The notes under the pieces were generated by a model that saw only the letters and a list, made by a program, of their open reading frames with translations, was not told the origin of the DNA and did no database searches. A stretch of DNA of 50,481 bases from NCBI RefSeq assembly GCF_009856415.1, contig NZ_WMEZ01000013.1, forward strand, positions 1 to 50,481, given 5' to 3'. Both the position numbers and the translations under genes were made by a program. This stretch comes from Halobacillus litoralis. GTDB lineage: Bacteria; Bacillota; Bacilli; Bacillales; Halobacillaceae. The number at the start of each line of letters is the position of its first letter. Position 1 is the first letter of the stretch. Below, piece after piece: positions 11,133 to 18,667 of the stretch.

Positions 11133-12053
11133 TTAGAAGAAGAAACTCACGATCGACACCGCCAAAAACACACCGGAGGTCAAAGTTAAAGCAGCAAGTT
11201 CGGCATTCTCACTTTTTTTGTTATAGACTCGCCTCTGACGGGACAAAGCAGGAGGGTCTTTCCGTTTCATCAGTACACCAGAAAGGTGGTCTTTCATTTG
11301 TGTCGCATTTTGTATATTCCCTTTCCAGCATTGTTGAATCACCCGCCGATAGGGTTTCAGGATAGGCGATGTTGCCAGTTTGTTTTCCAGCGTTTTTTTG
11401 GGATGGCTTCCTTTTTCAAACCTCTTGGGGTGGCCCATTTCCATCATGATCATTGTGAGGGCAAATAAATCATACGTCGGTTCTGCTTTACGGGAGCCCA
11501 TGTTCCAATACCCCCGATCATAGAATTCGGTGTATTCTTTAATGGCACGACCTAAAGCCGTTACTCCCCCCACATCGATCCAGCGGACTTTTGAACCGGA
11601 GACTAATAAGTTGTCCGTCTTCAAATCACCAAATACAAACCCCGCTTTGTGGAGGTTTTCAAGGTCCGCAAGTAATTGAATAGCCAGAATGCCGATCCAG
11701 TCCTTCGTCTTCCCTTTTAAAAAATATGTCACGGGAGTTCCTTCTACGTACTCCATTACATAAAAAGGGTGCGTCCGCCCTGACCGATCCACCCAATCAT
11801 CCACATCAACAAAAGAAGGTCCAAGTTTCACCCCTTGGACCTTACTGAATTTTTTGAGCATATTCACTTCCAACATCATGCGTGAACTATCTTCCCCAAC
11901 CTTAAGGGCATACGTGTCCCCTTGATGGGAACGGCATAAAAAAACAGTCCCGCAGGCTCCCGCACCCACTTTTTTGATGATGGTATAAGTACGACCGCTC
12001 CATTTACCGGTTACTCGACTTCCAGGGGGTAAGTCAAAAACCTGTTTCTTCAT
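11133..12053 (-). CDS. prkD: Hanks-type serine/threonine kinase, YabT/PrkD-like
   Basis: In B. subtilis YabT is a DNA-activated, membrane-anchored kinase acting early in sporulation, with RecA among its targets. Here the N-terminal kinase domain has a glycine loop VGAGACGTVFLC, the VAIK-type lysine ALKV, and a catalytic loop GDLKTDN that lacks the HRD histidine and arginine (it reads FGD). The DFG position reads DVG. A basic stretch (KRKDPPALSRQRR) precedes a single C-terminal TM helix (last 23 residues), fitting a tail anchor. ATG 12053 has GAGGAAG upstream and is chosen over the frame opening at 12068; 306 residues. Its start overlaps yabS by 20 nt. Confidence 0.88.
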   Translation of the reverse strand: MKKQVFDLPPGSRVTGKWSGRTYTIIKKVGAGACGTVFLCRSHQGDTYALKVGEDSSRMMLEVNMLKKFSKVQGVKLGPSFVDVDDWVDRSGRTHPFYVMEYVEGTPVTYFLKGKTKDWIGILAIQLLADLENLHKAGFVFGDLKTDNLLVSGSKVRWIDVGGVTALGRAIKEYTEFYDRGYWNMGSRKAEPTYDLFALTMIMMEMGHPKRFEKGSHPKKTLENKLATSPILKPYRRVIQQCWKGNIQNATQMKDHLSGVLMKRKDPPALSRQRRVYNKKSENAELAALTLTSGVFLAVSIVSFFF

Positions 12054-12771
12054 ATGGATCTTCCTCATTTCTCAACCGCTCATCGAGAGGTTTCCCTGCA
12101 AACGCATAAAGCGCTTCTTTGAGCGCAGGTCCTGTCGGCGTGTATCCTCCACTGTTCAATTTGGAGAAGATCCCATGTATTTCACCCAATTCCGGCGTCC
12201 ATCCCACCATTTTCGTAATGGTTTTTTTCGGATCAGGGAAAGCATATACACTGAATTGGTTTGATCCTGACCTCGCATTCAAGCTGAGGGACAAATCGAA
12301 AAGAGCATCCTTCACCGTCGGAAGCTTATGGTGCATACTGGCGCTAGTATCCACGAGCACAAGCACCTCAAGGTCGCAGCTCTCTCCGAGTTCGTCCACC
12401 ACTTCCACCACTTCTCCCCGCTGCTCCGGAGGAAGTTCTTCAATGGTCTGTTTTTTACCGAGTATCTCTTGTAATTCTTTATTAACAACCCCTTGAATCG
12501 TTTGGGTCATGGCTTGTCTCGTCACCATTTGCACGGTTTGGGACAAACTTTTTTGATATACAATTTGACTGACGCCTCCACCTGCTTCGGCAATCGATTC
12601 TACTTCTTCAAGCCCTTGTGGCTTGCCACTTTGCCGGTCGTCAAGAACGCCAATCACATTGACCGTTATTCCCTGATTCCTCGCAAGCGCTGCGACGACG
12701 ACAGGGTCTTCTCCATGGTTCGAGCATCCATCCGTCAATAAAAGAATCTGCTTTAATCGGCCTGGTTTCAT
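12034..12771 (-). CDS. yabS: VWA-domain protein YabS
   Basis: Function unknown; in B. subtilis it lies between spoIIE and yabT and is part of the sporulation regulon. 245 residues of von Willebrand A-like fold. A MIDAS motif DTSAS appears near residue 142 with the further TPTGPAL element, and an N-terminal segment beginning ILLLTDGCSNHGED resembles the MIDAS aspartate loop of a VWA domain. A role as a metal-dependent scaffold is the family expectation. AGGAGGG precedes ATG 12771. It overlaps prkD by 20 nt, so the two are coupled. Confidence 0.85.
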   Translation of the reverse strand: MKPGRLKQILLLTDGCSNHGEDPVVVAALARNQGITVNVIGVLDDRQSGKPQGLEEVESIAEAGGGVSQIVYQKSLSQTVQMVTRQAMTQTIQGVVNKELQEILGKKQTIEELPPEQRGEVVEVVDELGESCDLEVLVLVDTSASMHHKLPTVKDALFDLSLSLNARSGSNQFSVYAFPDPKKTITKMVGWTPELGEIHGIFSKLNSGGYTPTGPALKEALYAFAGKPLDERLRNEEDPYEETGF

Positions 12772-12835
12772 TGTGCATATCCCTCCTGATTCGTTGCTTC
12801 CATCATCGCCGAAAAGGAGGAATTCTATACTATCA

Positions 12836-15283
12836 TCAGGCCTCTTTTTTCACCGAAGGAATCGACGTCCACTCCGGCATATAACGATCGATCCGCGCTA
12901 CGATGATCGTCATATCATCCACGATCGTTCCAGATTGTGTTCGTATCACCTCTTCTAATAAAAGATCAGCCATCGCTTGTGGATCTTCGTCGGATATTTC
13001 CCTGATTTTCCGCTTGAGCCACATGTCTACGTTCCCAATTTGCTTTGGACCTTCCAAGATCCCATCGCTCATCATAATTAAGTAGTCTCCTGCCTGCAAT
13101 TGTTCACTCCTCATATCTACGTCGACATCCGGGATGATTCCCATCGGCAGGTTTCCGGCTTCGACAGTGAAAATTTTATCTCCTCGTTTTATATAACTCG
13201 GCGTACTGCCGACCTTAATGAACTTGGACGTCGCCTGATGCAGGTCAATCACCGCTAAGTCCAACGTTGAAAAAATTTCATCATTTGTCCGTAAAGACAA
13301 TATGGAATTGATCGACTGAATGGCTACGGACTCCTGTATGCCCGATTGTAGAATCTGTTTTAACAGCCTCAGCGTTTCCATACTTTCCTCATGAGCACGT
13401 TCCCCGTTACCCATTCCGTCACTAATCGCTAATGCATATTTCCCCCTTCCCAATTCCATCATTGTAAAGCTGTCCCCTGAAACGAACCCTCCTCCCTTAG
13501 CTGCATGCGCAACCCCTGATTCAATCGAGTAATGCTTCGCTGATCCAAATGATAAATAACACCTTCCGTTTGGATATGGAGAGATTTCTTCCATCGTGAC
13601 AACGATGGTTTCTCCCAGAATATCCGAAAGGACAGGTGCAATGATCTTCGCTCCTTCCCCTCTATAATTATCTATCTCAACAATTAATTCGAGGTCCATG
13701 TTCCCCGCATCCAAGGAATAGATTTCTAATTTTTGAATGACCATCCCCATTCGTTCAAGTGCATGGTAAATCACCTGTTCTTTGTGTTCATGGTGCTCCC
13801 GCTCTTTCACAATTTCTTTTGCAAAATTATTCATGACATCAGAAACGCCCTGGAGCTGCTCCGCTACAAATTTCCGGCTTTCGTGCACCTGGCGCTTCAA
13901 TTCTTTATTGGCATGATAAAAAGAAAGTTCATGATTCATCGTATCAATCAACTTTTGCGGCTTGACGCAATGCTGATCGACGTTTTTTCGCATGACACGG
14001 CTGGGTTCCCCTCTTTCATCCAACTCATGCATAAGATCCGTCATTAAGTTATGGGTGTCGTCGAATTGATTGACCCAACATTTTTCTTTCTTAAAGCATG
14101 ATTGGCAGGTTTTTTCCGTGACATGACTTAAAAAATAGTCCACTTCCTCTGCTTCCCCGCTATCCTCCTTTGGAGACTCTAAATGAGTGAAACTTTTCGA
14201 TAAAGCCTGAAAAACGTCCGAAAACTTCCCGACCCTGACAGCCGTGACGTCTCGCACTTTTTGTAAGTATTTTTGTTGTTCCGAATGGTGTTCATCCGTC
14301 CCCGGAACGTATCTTGATAATTGCTTGACCCACGAATTCGGAGTCAGCATGAACAAAGCCACCGCCCAGGCCGAAGCCCACAGCGAAGATGGAAGATCAG
14401 CTCCACTACTCACGTAGAAACCGATCAGTAAAGTACCGACGATGAGTCCAGCGCTCACCCCGGCTTTTTTCCCTTCTTTTAATAACCCCCCTAATAAGCC
14501 TGAGAAAGCGAGCAGGCTCATTTGATAGATATGATCCATATTGGATAAGCTTAAAACCATTCCGGTCACTACACCGACCGTTGATCCAATTGCAGCTCCG
14601 GCAGTATAGGCCATCAAAATGACTAAGTACCGAGCAAAAATATCGACGACGGCAACGCCCTGGACCTGCCAGCCGATCATTCCTGTTAATACAGAAGCCA
14701 ATAATATGATTAAACAAACAATTTCTTCATTTGTTAACGATGGTTGATATCTTTGTGGTGTTAAAAGCGGAATGCTTTGCATAAAGATGAGTACAAGGAT
14801 AAAAGCTAGTACTCCTTCTGCCACCATCAAAGTAAGTTCGTACAGCTGCCAACGATCCAGCAAAGCGAGACTCGCCGTTCTCGGAATCAAGCTTGCCATT
14901 AACGCGATCATCGGCAGCCATTTCTGGGGGTGACTTGTTTTGCGCAATGCCAGACTTAAGAGCAAAAAAGTCGTCGACGCCCCTACAATAAAACCCGCAT
15001 GACCGTAGCTGTATGTAGAAGCCCCGGCGGCCATCATAATTGTGACGGGTATGACAAGCGGACGCTTTAGCCACCAGATCACCGCTAAAAATGCTACGCC
15101 AAAAGGGGCCATGGAAGATAAAATGATGGCTCGTCCTAATAATAACGCCAGCACCATGTGGAAGACCCCTTTGTTTGCCATGAAGGAAAACGTACCGAAT
15201 GAAGCCTTTTGTAACCCTCTCACGATCCCGGATCCTCGGACGGCTGATTGACGACTTTCTCGTTTTGATACAGTTCCTAACAT
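12836..15283 (-). CDS. spoIIE: Stage II sporulation protein E
   Basis: A membrane PP2C phosphatase that dephosphorylates SpoIIAA to activate sigma-F in the forespore and interacts with FtsZ at the polar septum. The N-terminal third has about ten TM helices (roughly residues 35-330 of 815), a central regulatory region contains a CxxC-like pair (KTCQSCFKKEKC), and the C-terminal PP2C domain has DGMGNGERAHEES and MMSDGILEG. The open frame extends 50 codons upstream, but that part overlaps the promoter. ATG 15283 has GGAG 8 nt upstream; ATG 15289 is too close to it. The promoter shows Spo0A control. Confidence 0.95.
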   Translation of the reverse strand: MLGTVSKRESRQSAVRGSGIVRGLQKASFGTFSFMANKGVFHMVLALLLGRAIILSSMAPFGVAFLAVIWWLKRPLVIPVTIMMAAGASTYSYGHAGFIVGASTTFLLLSLALRKTSHPQKWLPMIALMASLIPRTASLALLDRWQLYELTLMVAEGVLAFILVLIFMQSIPLLTPQRYQPSLTNEEIVCLIILLASVLTGMIGWQVQGVAVVDIFARYLVILMAYTAGAAIGSTVGVVTGMVLSLSNMDHIYQMSLLAFSGLLGGLLKEGKKAGVSAGLIVGTLLIGFYVSSGADLPSSLWASAWAVALFMLTPNSWVKQLSRYVPGTDEHHSEQQKYLQKVRDVTAVRVGKFSDVFQALSKSFTHLESPKEDSGEAEEVDYFLSHVTEKTCQSCFKKEKCWVNQFDDTHNLMTDLMHELDERGEPSRVMRKNVDQHCVKPQKLIDTMNHELSFYHANKELKRQVHESRKFVAEQLQGVSDVMNNFAKEIVKEREHHEHKEQVIYHALERMGMVIQKLEIYSLDAGNMDLELIVEIDNYRGEGAKIIAPVLSDILGETIVVTMEEISPYPNGRCYLSFGSAKHYSIESGVAHAAKGGGFVSGDSFTMMELGRGKYALAISDGMGNGERAHEESMETLRLLKQILQSGIQESVAIQSINSILSLRTNDEIFSTLDLAVIDLHQATSKFIKVGSTPSYIKRGDKIFTVEAGNLPMGIIPDVDVDMRSEQLQAGDYLIMMSDGILEGPKQIGNVDMWLKRKIREISDEDPQAMADLLLEEVIRTQSGTIVDDMTIIVARIDRYMPEWTSIPSVKKEA

Positions 15284-15310
15284 TTTCATCACTCCTTCTT
15301 TGTGAAACCT

Positions 15311-15406
15311 ATTAAACCACACCCAGAACAAGCATTTTGTCAAAACAACAGGAGAGCAGAAACAAAAACTTCGATGCTTTTCACAGGAACAAAGGTCGTT
15401 TCTACA
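15311..15406 (-). promoter_or_regulatory. spoIIE promoter, 21-bp spacing with 0A-like boxes
   Basis: Minus strand TTGACA (15338-15343), 21 bp, TTTAAT (15311-15316). The abnormally long spacer is the hallmark of Spo0A-activated sigma-A promoters such as spoIIE and spoIIG. Upstream are TGTAGAA (15400-15406, 6 of 7 to the 0A box TGTCGAA) and CATCGAA (15370-15376, 5 of 7). Confidence 0.8.
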
Positions 15407-15496
15407 AAATCTCCCCATCCGAACCCCTCTACTTACCAAAAATCTTCCTCATTCCCTAGCGAAATAGACAGAGTTATCTGATATTTTTATTTCTTG

Positions 15497-15525
15497 TTGA
15501 CAGTTTAATTATCATGGTGTAATAT
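15497..15525 (+). promoter_or_regulatory. Promoter of the two tRNA genes
   Basis: Plus strand TTGACA (15497-15502), 17 bp, TAATAT (15520-15525), 36 nt before the first tRNA. It diverges from the spoIIE promoter. Confidence 0.85.
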
Positions 15526-15560
15526 ATTTTTTGTGCTTCCGAGAGAGCATTCAATCAAAT

Positions 15561-15637
15561 GGCGGTGTAGCTCAGCTGGCTAGAGCGTACGGTTCATACC
15601 CGTGAGGTCGGGGGTTCGATCCCCTCCGCCGCTACCA
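15561..15637 (+). tRNA. tRNA with CAT anticodon, probably elongator Met
   Basis: A full cloverleaf of 77 nt: GGCGGTGTAGCTCAGCTGGC, anticodon loop GGTTCATACC, T-loop GGTTCGATCCC and an encoded CCA end. The acceptor starts G1-G2 and is not the C1-A72 initiator type. It matches my memory of the B. subtilis trnSL-Met gene, which sits at the same place. A CAT anticodon can also belong to tRNA-Ile2, which TilS modifies, but the similarity favours Met. Confidence 0.93.
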
Positions 15638-15658
15638 TTATTTTTTGCCATACATATT

Positions 15659-15730
15659 GGCCCGTTGGTCAAGTGGTTAAGACACCGCCCTTTCACGGCG
15701 GTAACACGGGTTCGAATCCCGTACGGGTCA
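15659..15730 (+). tRNA. tRNA-Glu (TTC)
   Basis: A 72-nt cloverleaf beginning GGCCCGTTGGTCAAG with anticodon loop CCTTTCACG (TTC) and T-loop GGTTCGAATCC. The acceptor ends ACGGGTCA and is followed by TCA, so CCA is not encoded, unlike in the preceding tRNA. It lies 21 nt downstream of the CAT tRNA and is co-transcribed with it. Confidence 0.95.
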
Positions 15731-15749
15731 TCAGAAACATTCTTGTCCT

Positions 15750-15788
15750 AAAAAAGTCGCGTCTCTATTACAGAGACGCGACTTTTTT
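15750..15788 (+). terminator. tRNA operon terminator
   Basis: Long perfect hairpin AAAAAAGTCGCGTCTCT / AGAGACGCGACTTTTTT with a 5-nt loop; symmetrical, so it could act in both directions. Confidence 0.93.
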
Positions 15789-15830
15789 CTTTATTTATTA
15801 TTCTTAAACAATATGGCAGGATTGTGTAAG

Positions 15831-16055
15831 ACTCAGTTTCGAGACTTTCCGGGGTTCGTTGCCCGGGTTGAACGCCAGGGGTGGCTGGGAAGCTACTCGC
15901 TTTCCTGTGGGGGAGTGGCGAGCTTCCTCGGGCTAAGCCCTGCGGGATCTCGCCGATCTCCTTTCTCCCACGGGAGTCTCGCAGCTTCCCAACCACCCCA
16001 TTCGATAAAGGGGATAACGAACCCCTTTGCCAAGTTGGAAGGTCTTCCTCTATCC
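15831..16055. repeat. Family A palindromic repeat, copy A1 (inverted)
   Basis: A GC-rich nested palindrome in the 3'-3' gap between the tRNA terminator and the yabR terminator. Left end ACTCAGTTTCGAGA (15831-15844). Outer arms GGGGTTCGTT (15851-15860) and AACGAACCCC (16016-16025) pair perfectly. Inside, a roughly 17-bp stem joins 15878-15894 with 15983-15999. The centre (GAGCTTCCTCGGGC, then CTGCGGGATCTC) is the reverse complement of the core of the other copies. It codes for nothing credible. It is the most divergent copy. Confidence 0.8.
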
Positions 16056-16159
16056 CGATTGTTGTAGGCATATAACGCTCTGTATCAAGCTTTGAGGGTT
16101 CAATCATCCCGCATGGGAGTTTCATCCTTATACTACCATCAAACTGAAAAGCTGAAGAT

Positions 16160-16346
16160 TGGAAAGTGGTTTCGAGATAGTTATATAGCAAAGGGGCGGA
16201 GGGGAATGGCGAGACTCCTGCGGGAAAAAAGTGCTTGTTGAGACCCCACAGGACGCAGTCCGAGGAGGCTCACCGCGCTCCCGCGGAAAGCGAGCTATTC
16301 CCCGCAGCCCCCATCCACCCAACAAAAGTCTCGAAACCGAGTCTTC
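16160..16346. repeat. Family A palindromic repeat, copy A2 (direct)
   Basis: Ends TTTCGAGAT (16170-16178) and TCTCGAAA (16329-16336). The outer stem joins 16193-16207 with 16297-16311, 13 of 15 pairs. A second stem is TCCTGCGGGA with TCCCGCGGA. The innermost part is GAGACCCCACAGGAC facing GTCCGAGGAGGCTC. About 117 bp of this core differ from copy A3, 18 kb away and inverted, at only about six positions. Together with A1 it makes a head-opposed pair flanked by an outer inverted repeat of AAGACTCRGTTTCGAGACTT. Confidence 0.88.
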
Positions 16347-16383
16347 AAGAGTAGAAAGCTTTAATGGAGGAGATGATGGCATA

Positions 16384-16418
16384 CAAAAAAGCAGATCCGT
16401 GACGGATCTGCTTTTTAT
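16384..16418 (-). terminator. Terminator of the yabP-yabQ-divIC-yabR unit
   Basis: AAAAAGCAGATCCGT/ACGGATCTGCTTTTT hairpin (16385-16416) with T-run on the minus strand. Confidence 0.9.
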
Positions 16419-16461
16419 TTATGAAGACGTGCACCTTTTACTCATTGTCCTAGACAGCAAG

Positions 16462-16848
16462 CTATCCTCTTTTAGCACCTCGACCTCCACGTTTGGATTC
16501 CGTGTGCTTCTTCAGTGATGCTAGACGCTCGTCACTATCCTTGATAAAACGGTTCATTTTCTGTTCGAATGATTCAGCCGGCTTACGAGGTTTCTGTGGG
16601 CGACGACCGTAATTCTCTTTTGCTTTCTTAATGGAAAGACCAATCTTTCCATCATCTCCGACATTAATGACTTTCACATCCACCTGGTCTCCCTGGCTTA
16701 AGTGCTCATTAATATCCTTTACGTAGTTATCGGCAACTTCACTAATGTGAACTAAACCCGTCTTACCATCTGGAAGCTCGACGAACGCTCCGAAATTAGT
16801 GATTCCCGTTACCTTACCCTGCAGCTTGCTGCCTACTTCAATTGACAT
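16462..16848 (-). CDS. yabR: S1-domain RNA-binding protein YabR
   Basis: A 128-residue protein with one N-terminal S1 domain (about residues 1-75: SIEVGSKLQGKVTGITNFGA, then GLVHISEVA and KVINVGDDGKIGLSI) and a basic, disordered C-terminal tail rich in Lys, Arg and Gly. It resembles the general-stress protein GSP13 and polynucleotide phosphorylase S1 domains. It presumably binds RNA or the ribosome; its precise role is not known to me. Last gene after divIC, 78 nt downstream of it. Confidence 0.88.
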   Translation of the reverse strand: MSIEVGSKLQGKVTGITNFGAFVELPDGKTGLVHISEVADNYVKDINEHLSQGDQVDVKVINVGDDGKIGLSIKKAKENYGRRPQKPRKPAESFEQKMNRFIKDSDERLASLKKHTESKRGGRGAKRG

Positions 16849-16926
16849 AAAAAAAATGCTCCTCCTTAAATTTTCGATAAAAAAATTATCCTTCTTATAT
16901 ATTATATATAAGCTTTGAAAAGAGTG

Positions 16927-17310
16927 TCAATATGACGGGTCCTCATTAGGCATTTTAAATATAATTTCTCCTTCTTTTGAGAAGAAATAGTTCGTCCGCG
17001 CAATCTGCAGCACATACTCTTCATCCTTAAGAAGTTCAATTTCCTGCTCTAAACCTTTTTCCTCTTTTTTCAAAGCGGTCATCTCTTGCTGCAACTGTTC
17101 GTATTTCTCCTGCTTATCTGCATACAAGGACTGTTGTTTCATAGAATAAAACACCATGGAGCCAGCAACGATCGACACTAACAGGGCAAACATAACGAGA
17201 CGGCGGACTAATCGCTTTTTCTTACGTTGGTGTCTGTCCATATAGGCATCGTAGTGCTTCATGTATGTAGAATCCAGACGTGCCACAGACTCCGTTTGTC
17301 TCTTTGCCAT
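16927..17310 (-). CDS. divIC: Cell-division protein DivIC
   Basis: Bitopic division protein that works with FtsL and DivIB at the septum. 127 residues: a basic cytoplasmic N-terminus (HQRKKKRLVRR), one TM helix (about 40-60), then a coiled coil (about 63-95, EKYEQLQQEMTALKKEEKGL) outside, and a conserved end around ARTNYFFSKEGEIIFK. Length and layout match the family. It follows yabQ by 15 nt. Confidence 0.94.
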   Translation of the reverse strand: MAKRQTESVARLDSTYMKHYDAYMDRHQRKKKRLVRRLVMFALLVSIVAGSMVFYSMKQQSLYADKQEKYEQLQQEMTALKKEEKGLEQEIELLKDEEYVLQIARTNYFFSKEGEIIFKMPNEDPSY

Positions 17311-17325
17311 GAAAGTAAGCCTCCT

Positions 17326-17913
17326 TTACTTCTTGATTCGTTTCATCCATTTGTTCATTGTATTCTTCATTTTATCCAAAAACCCTGCTAAATCCCTTAA
17401 GTAGTTTTTCATGTTTTTCGGCAAGAGTCGCCAAATGATTTGAAAAATTAGCCGGATTGGATAAAATACGACAAGAAACAATATAATGGTACCCTTTAAA
17501 AGTATCTTATAAACGCCAAGAAGTAAAGAAATTATAAGGAAAATGATGGATTTCGAGGGTATGAAAATTAAATAATACCCGGTCTTCTTCAAAAAACGGA
17601 AAACAGCCATGCTGATCCGAATCCACATTTCAAGTGTTTTTAAGTAAAGGTTCTGAAACAATGCACGGTACGCAGCAAAGCCACAAACGATAGCTACAAA
17701 AACATAAACCCTCAACTCTCCATAATTGGCAAGGTACAATAAATAGAAGAGAAAAGAGGCTTGAAAGAGCCAAAAGCTCAGTTGATAAATGATTTCAAGC
17801 CAGCCCCTCTTTCTTTTTCCGAAAAAGCGCTCAAACGTATCCAATGAAGCGCCGACAAACATCCCTCCCCCAATCATGGCAAGGATCGTGATGAACTGAG
17901 TGGTGAGGGTCAT
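17326..17913 (-). CDS. yabQ: Spore cortex protein YabQ
   Basis: In B. subtilis a mother-cell membrane protein needed for cortex formation. 195 residues with an N-terminal TM helix, further hydrophobic helices at about 45-65, 70-90 and 110-145, and a basic C-terminus (KNTMNKWMKRIKK). Its ATG overlaps the yabP stop as ATGA, so translation is coupled. Function at the molecular level is unknown. Confidence 0.9.
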   Translation of the reverse strand: MTLTTQFITILAMIGGGMFVGASLDTFERFFGKRKRGWLEIIYQLSFWLFQASFLFYLLYLANYGELRVYVFVAIVCGFAAYRALFQNLYLKTLEMWIRISMAVFRFLKKTGYYLIFIPSKSIIFLIISLLLGVYKILLKGTIILFLVVFYPIRLIFQIIWRLLPKNMKNYLRDLAGFLDKMKNTMNKWMKRIKK

Positions 17914-18215
17914 TTGAACAGCTTGCTAAACAGGCCTTTAGCTTTCTCCCCTTGGTGCTCGTCCAAGTAAGTCATCTCATACATTTTCCCTTTGATCGAT
18001 ACAACTCCAGAGTCCAGGTCCAAGTTTTTCATTTGCAGGTTTTGCCCCCGGACAACAAGATATCCCATCGATGTCTGGAGGAGGAACTCTTCACTATCAA
18101 AACTATCCACCTCTTTCACACCTGAGATCTCTATATTTCTTCTATTCCATACTTTCACATTATGCTCCACCGGTTGCTGACTGCGTATCCCTTGATTCTT
18201 TTCATAACCTTCCAT
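17910..18215 (-). CDS. yabP: Sporulation protein YabP
   Basis: A 101-residue YabP/YqfC-family protein, in B. subtilis a sigma-E-dependent mother-cell gene of the same operon as yabQ. The core NRRNIEISGVKEVDSFD and LVVRGQNLQMKNLDLDSG is nearly the B. subtilis sequence, and both end in SKLFK. The open frame continues 57 codons upstream into repeat B1, but this part lacks family similarity. ATG 18215 has AAGGGGG about 10 nt upstream. The repeat array B1 lies directly upstream, so its promoter must fall within 18216-18270 or in the repeat. Confidence 0.9.
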   Translation of the reverse strand: MEGYEKNQGIRSQQPVEHNVKVWNRRNIEISGVKEVDSFDSEEFLLQTSMGYLVVRGQNLQMKNLDLDSGVVSIKGKMYEMTYLDEHQGEKAKGLFSKLFK

Positions 18216-18270
18216 CTCATCACAGCCCCCTTCTCTAGTACAAGCTATGAGAAAAAAGAGGAGATTAGAA

Positions 18271-18530
18271 CACGTAATGTGGAGGCGGCCCGGGAGACAC
18301 GAGAGGCATAAGACAAGCCACGTAGTGGAGTGGTCTTCCTCCACGTAGTGGATTGACTTATGACCTCGAATGTCTGGGAGCCGCAACTGGAACTTTAGAA
18401 TGCGGAAGCGCCTTAGGCAGCCCCAGGGGCTAGGCGCTGCAGCTGAACTTCACATAATGTGGAGGCGACCCGAGACACGACAGGCATAAAACATAAACGC
18501 CAACCAATGTATGCCGTGTCTAGCACCGAC
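18271..18530. repeat. Family B repeat array, three units (B1a-B1c)
   Basis: Tandem units between rqcP and yabP. B1a (about 18275-18393) starts AATGTGGAGGCGGCC and ends GGGAGCCGCAACTGGAAC; inside, GACA-n-GAGG-CATAAG pairs with CTTATGACCTC-n-TGTC around two copies of CCACGTAGTGG. B1b (18394-18450) is the minimal form: AGCGCCT, AGCCCC, a one-base loop, GGGGCT, AGGCGCT. B1c (about 18453-18530) starts ATAATGTGGAGGCGACC and is degenerate at the right, keeping GACACG/CGTGTC and GGCATA/TATGCC pairs. All units point the same way. Confidence 0.82.
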
Positions 18531-18543
18531 TAAATGCTATTCA

Positions 18544-18582
18544 GTGCCAGGCACCCGTTTACACACGGGCGGTGCCTGGCAC
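18544..18582. repeat. GTGCCAGGCACC hairpin
   Basis: Perfect 12-bp arms GTGCCAGGCACC (18544-18555) and GGTGCCTGGCAC (18571-18582) around a second stem CCCGT/ACGGG. No T-run follows, so it is not a normal terminator. Similar GGTGCCTGGCAC motifs are scattered in other Bacillaceae as far as I recall. Confidence 0.75.
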
Positions 18583-18633
18583 CAACGAGAGCTATGCCAG
18601 GGTCAGGCATATAAAAGAAAGACATAAAAGCAG

Positions 18634-18666
18634 AAAAAACCACTGCCGAATTTGGCAGTGGTTTTT
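18634..18666 (-). terminator. Terminator of yabM-mazG-rqcP
   Basis: AAAAACCACTGCC/GGCAGTGGTTTTT hairpin immediately after the rqcP stop with a T-run on the minus strand. Confidence 0.92.
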
Positions 18667-18667
18667 G

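Noticed and set aside
15290-15439. 50-codon N-terminal extension of spoIIE
   Set aside because: It covers the -35, -10 and the start of the promoter; ATG 15283 has the ribosome-binding site.
15748-16191. Open frames in the family A pair (also 16128-16382, 34332-34562, 34674-34907, 44418-44600)
   Set aside because: They run through GC-rich palindromes, change with orientation, and encode low-complexity Pro/Arg/Ser strings with no start signals. They look alike only because the repeats are alike.
15831-16346. Complete insertion sequence
   Set aside because: There are terminal inverted repeats, but no transposase frame inside or near any copy.
18216-18386. 57-codon N-terminal extension of yabP
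   Set aside because: It runs into repeat B1a, lacks family similarity, and the ATG at 18215 has a Shine-Dalgarno. It is not a signal peptide of YabP.
18271-18530. CRISPR array
   Set aside because: The tandem units are long, imperfect, variable in length and lack regular unique spacers; no cas gene is nearby.
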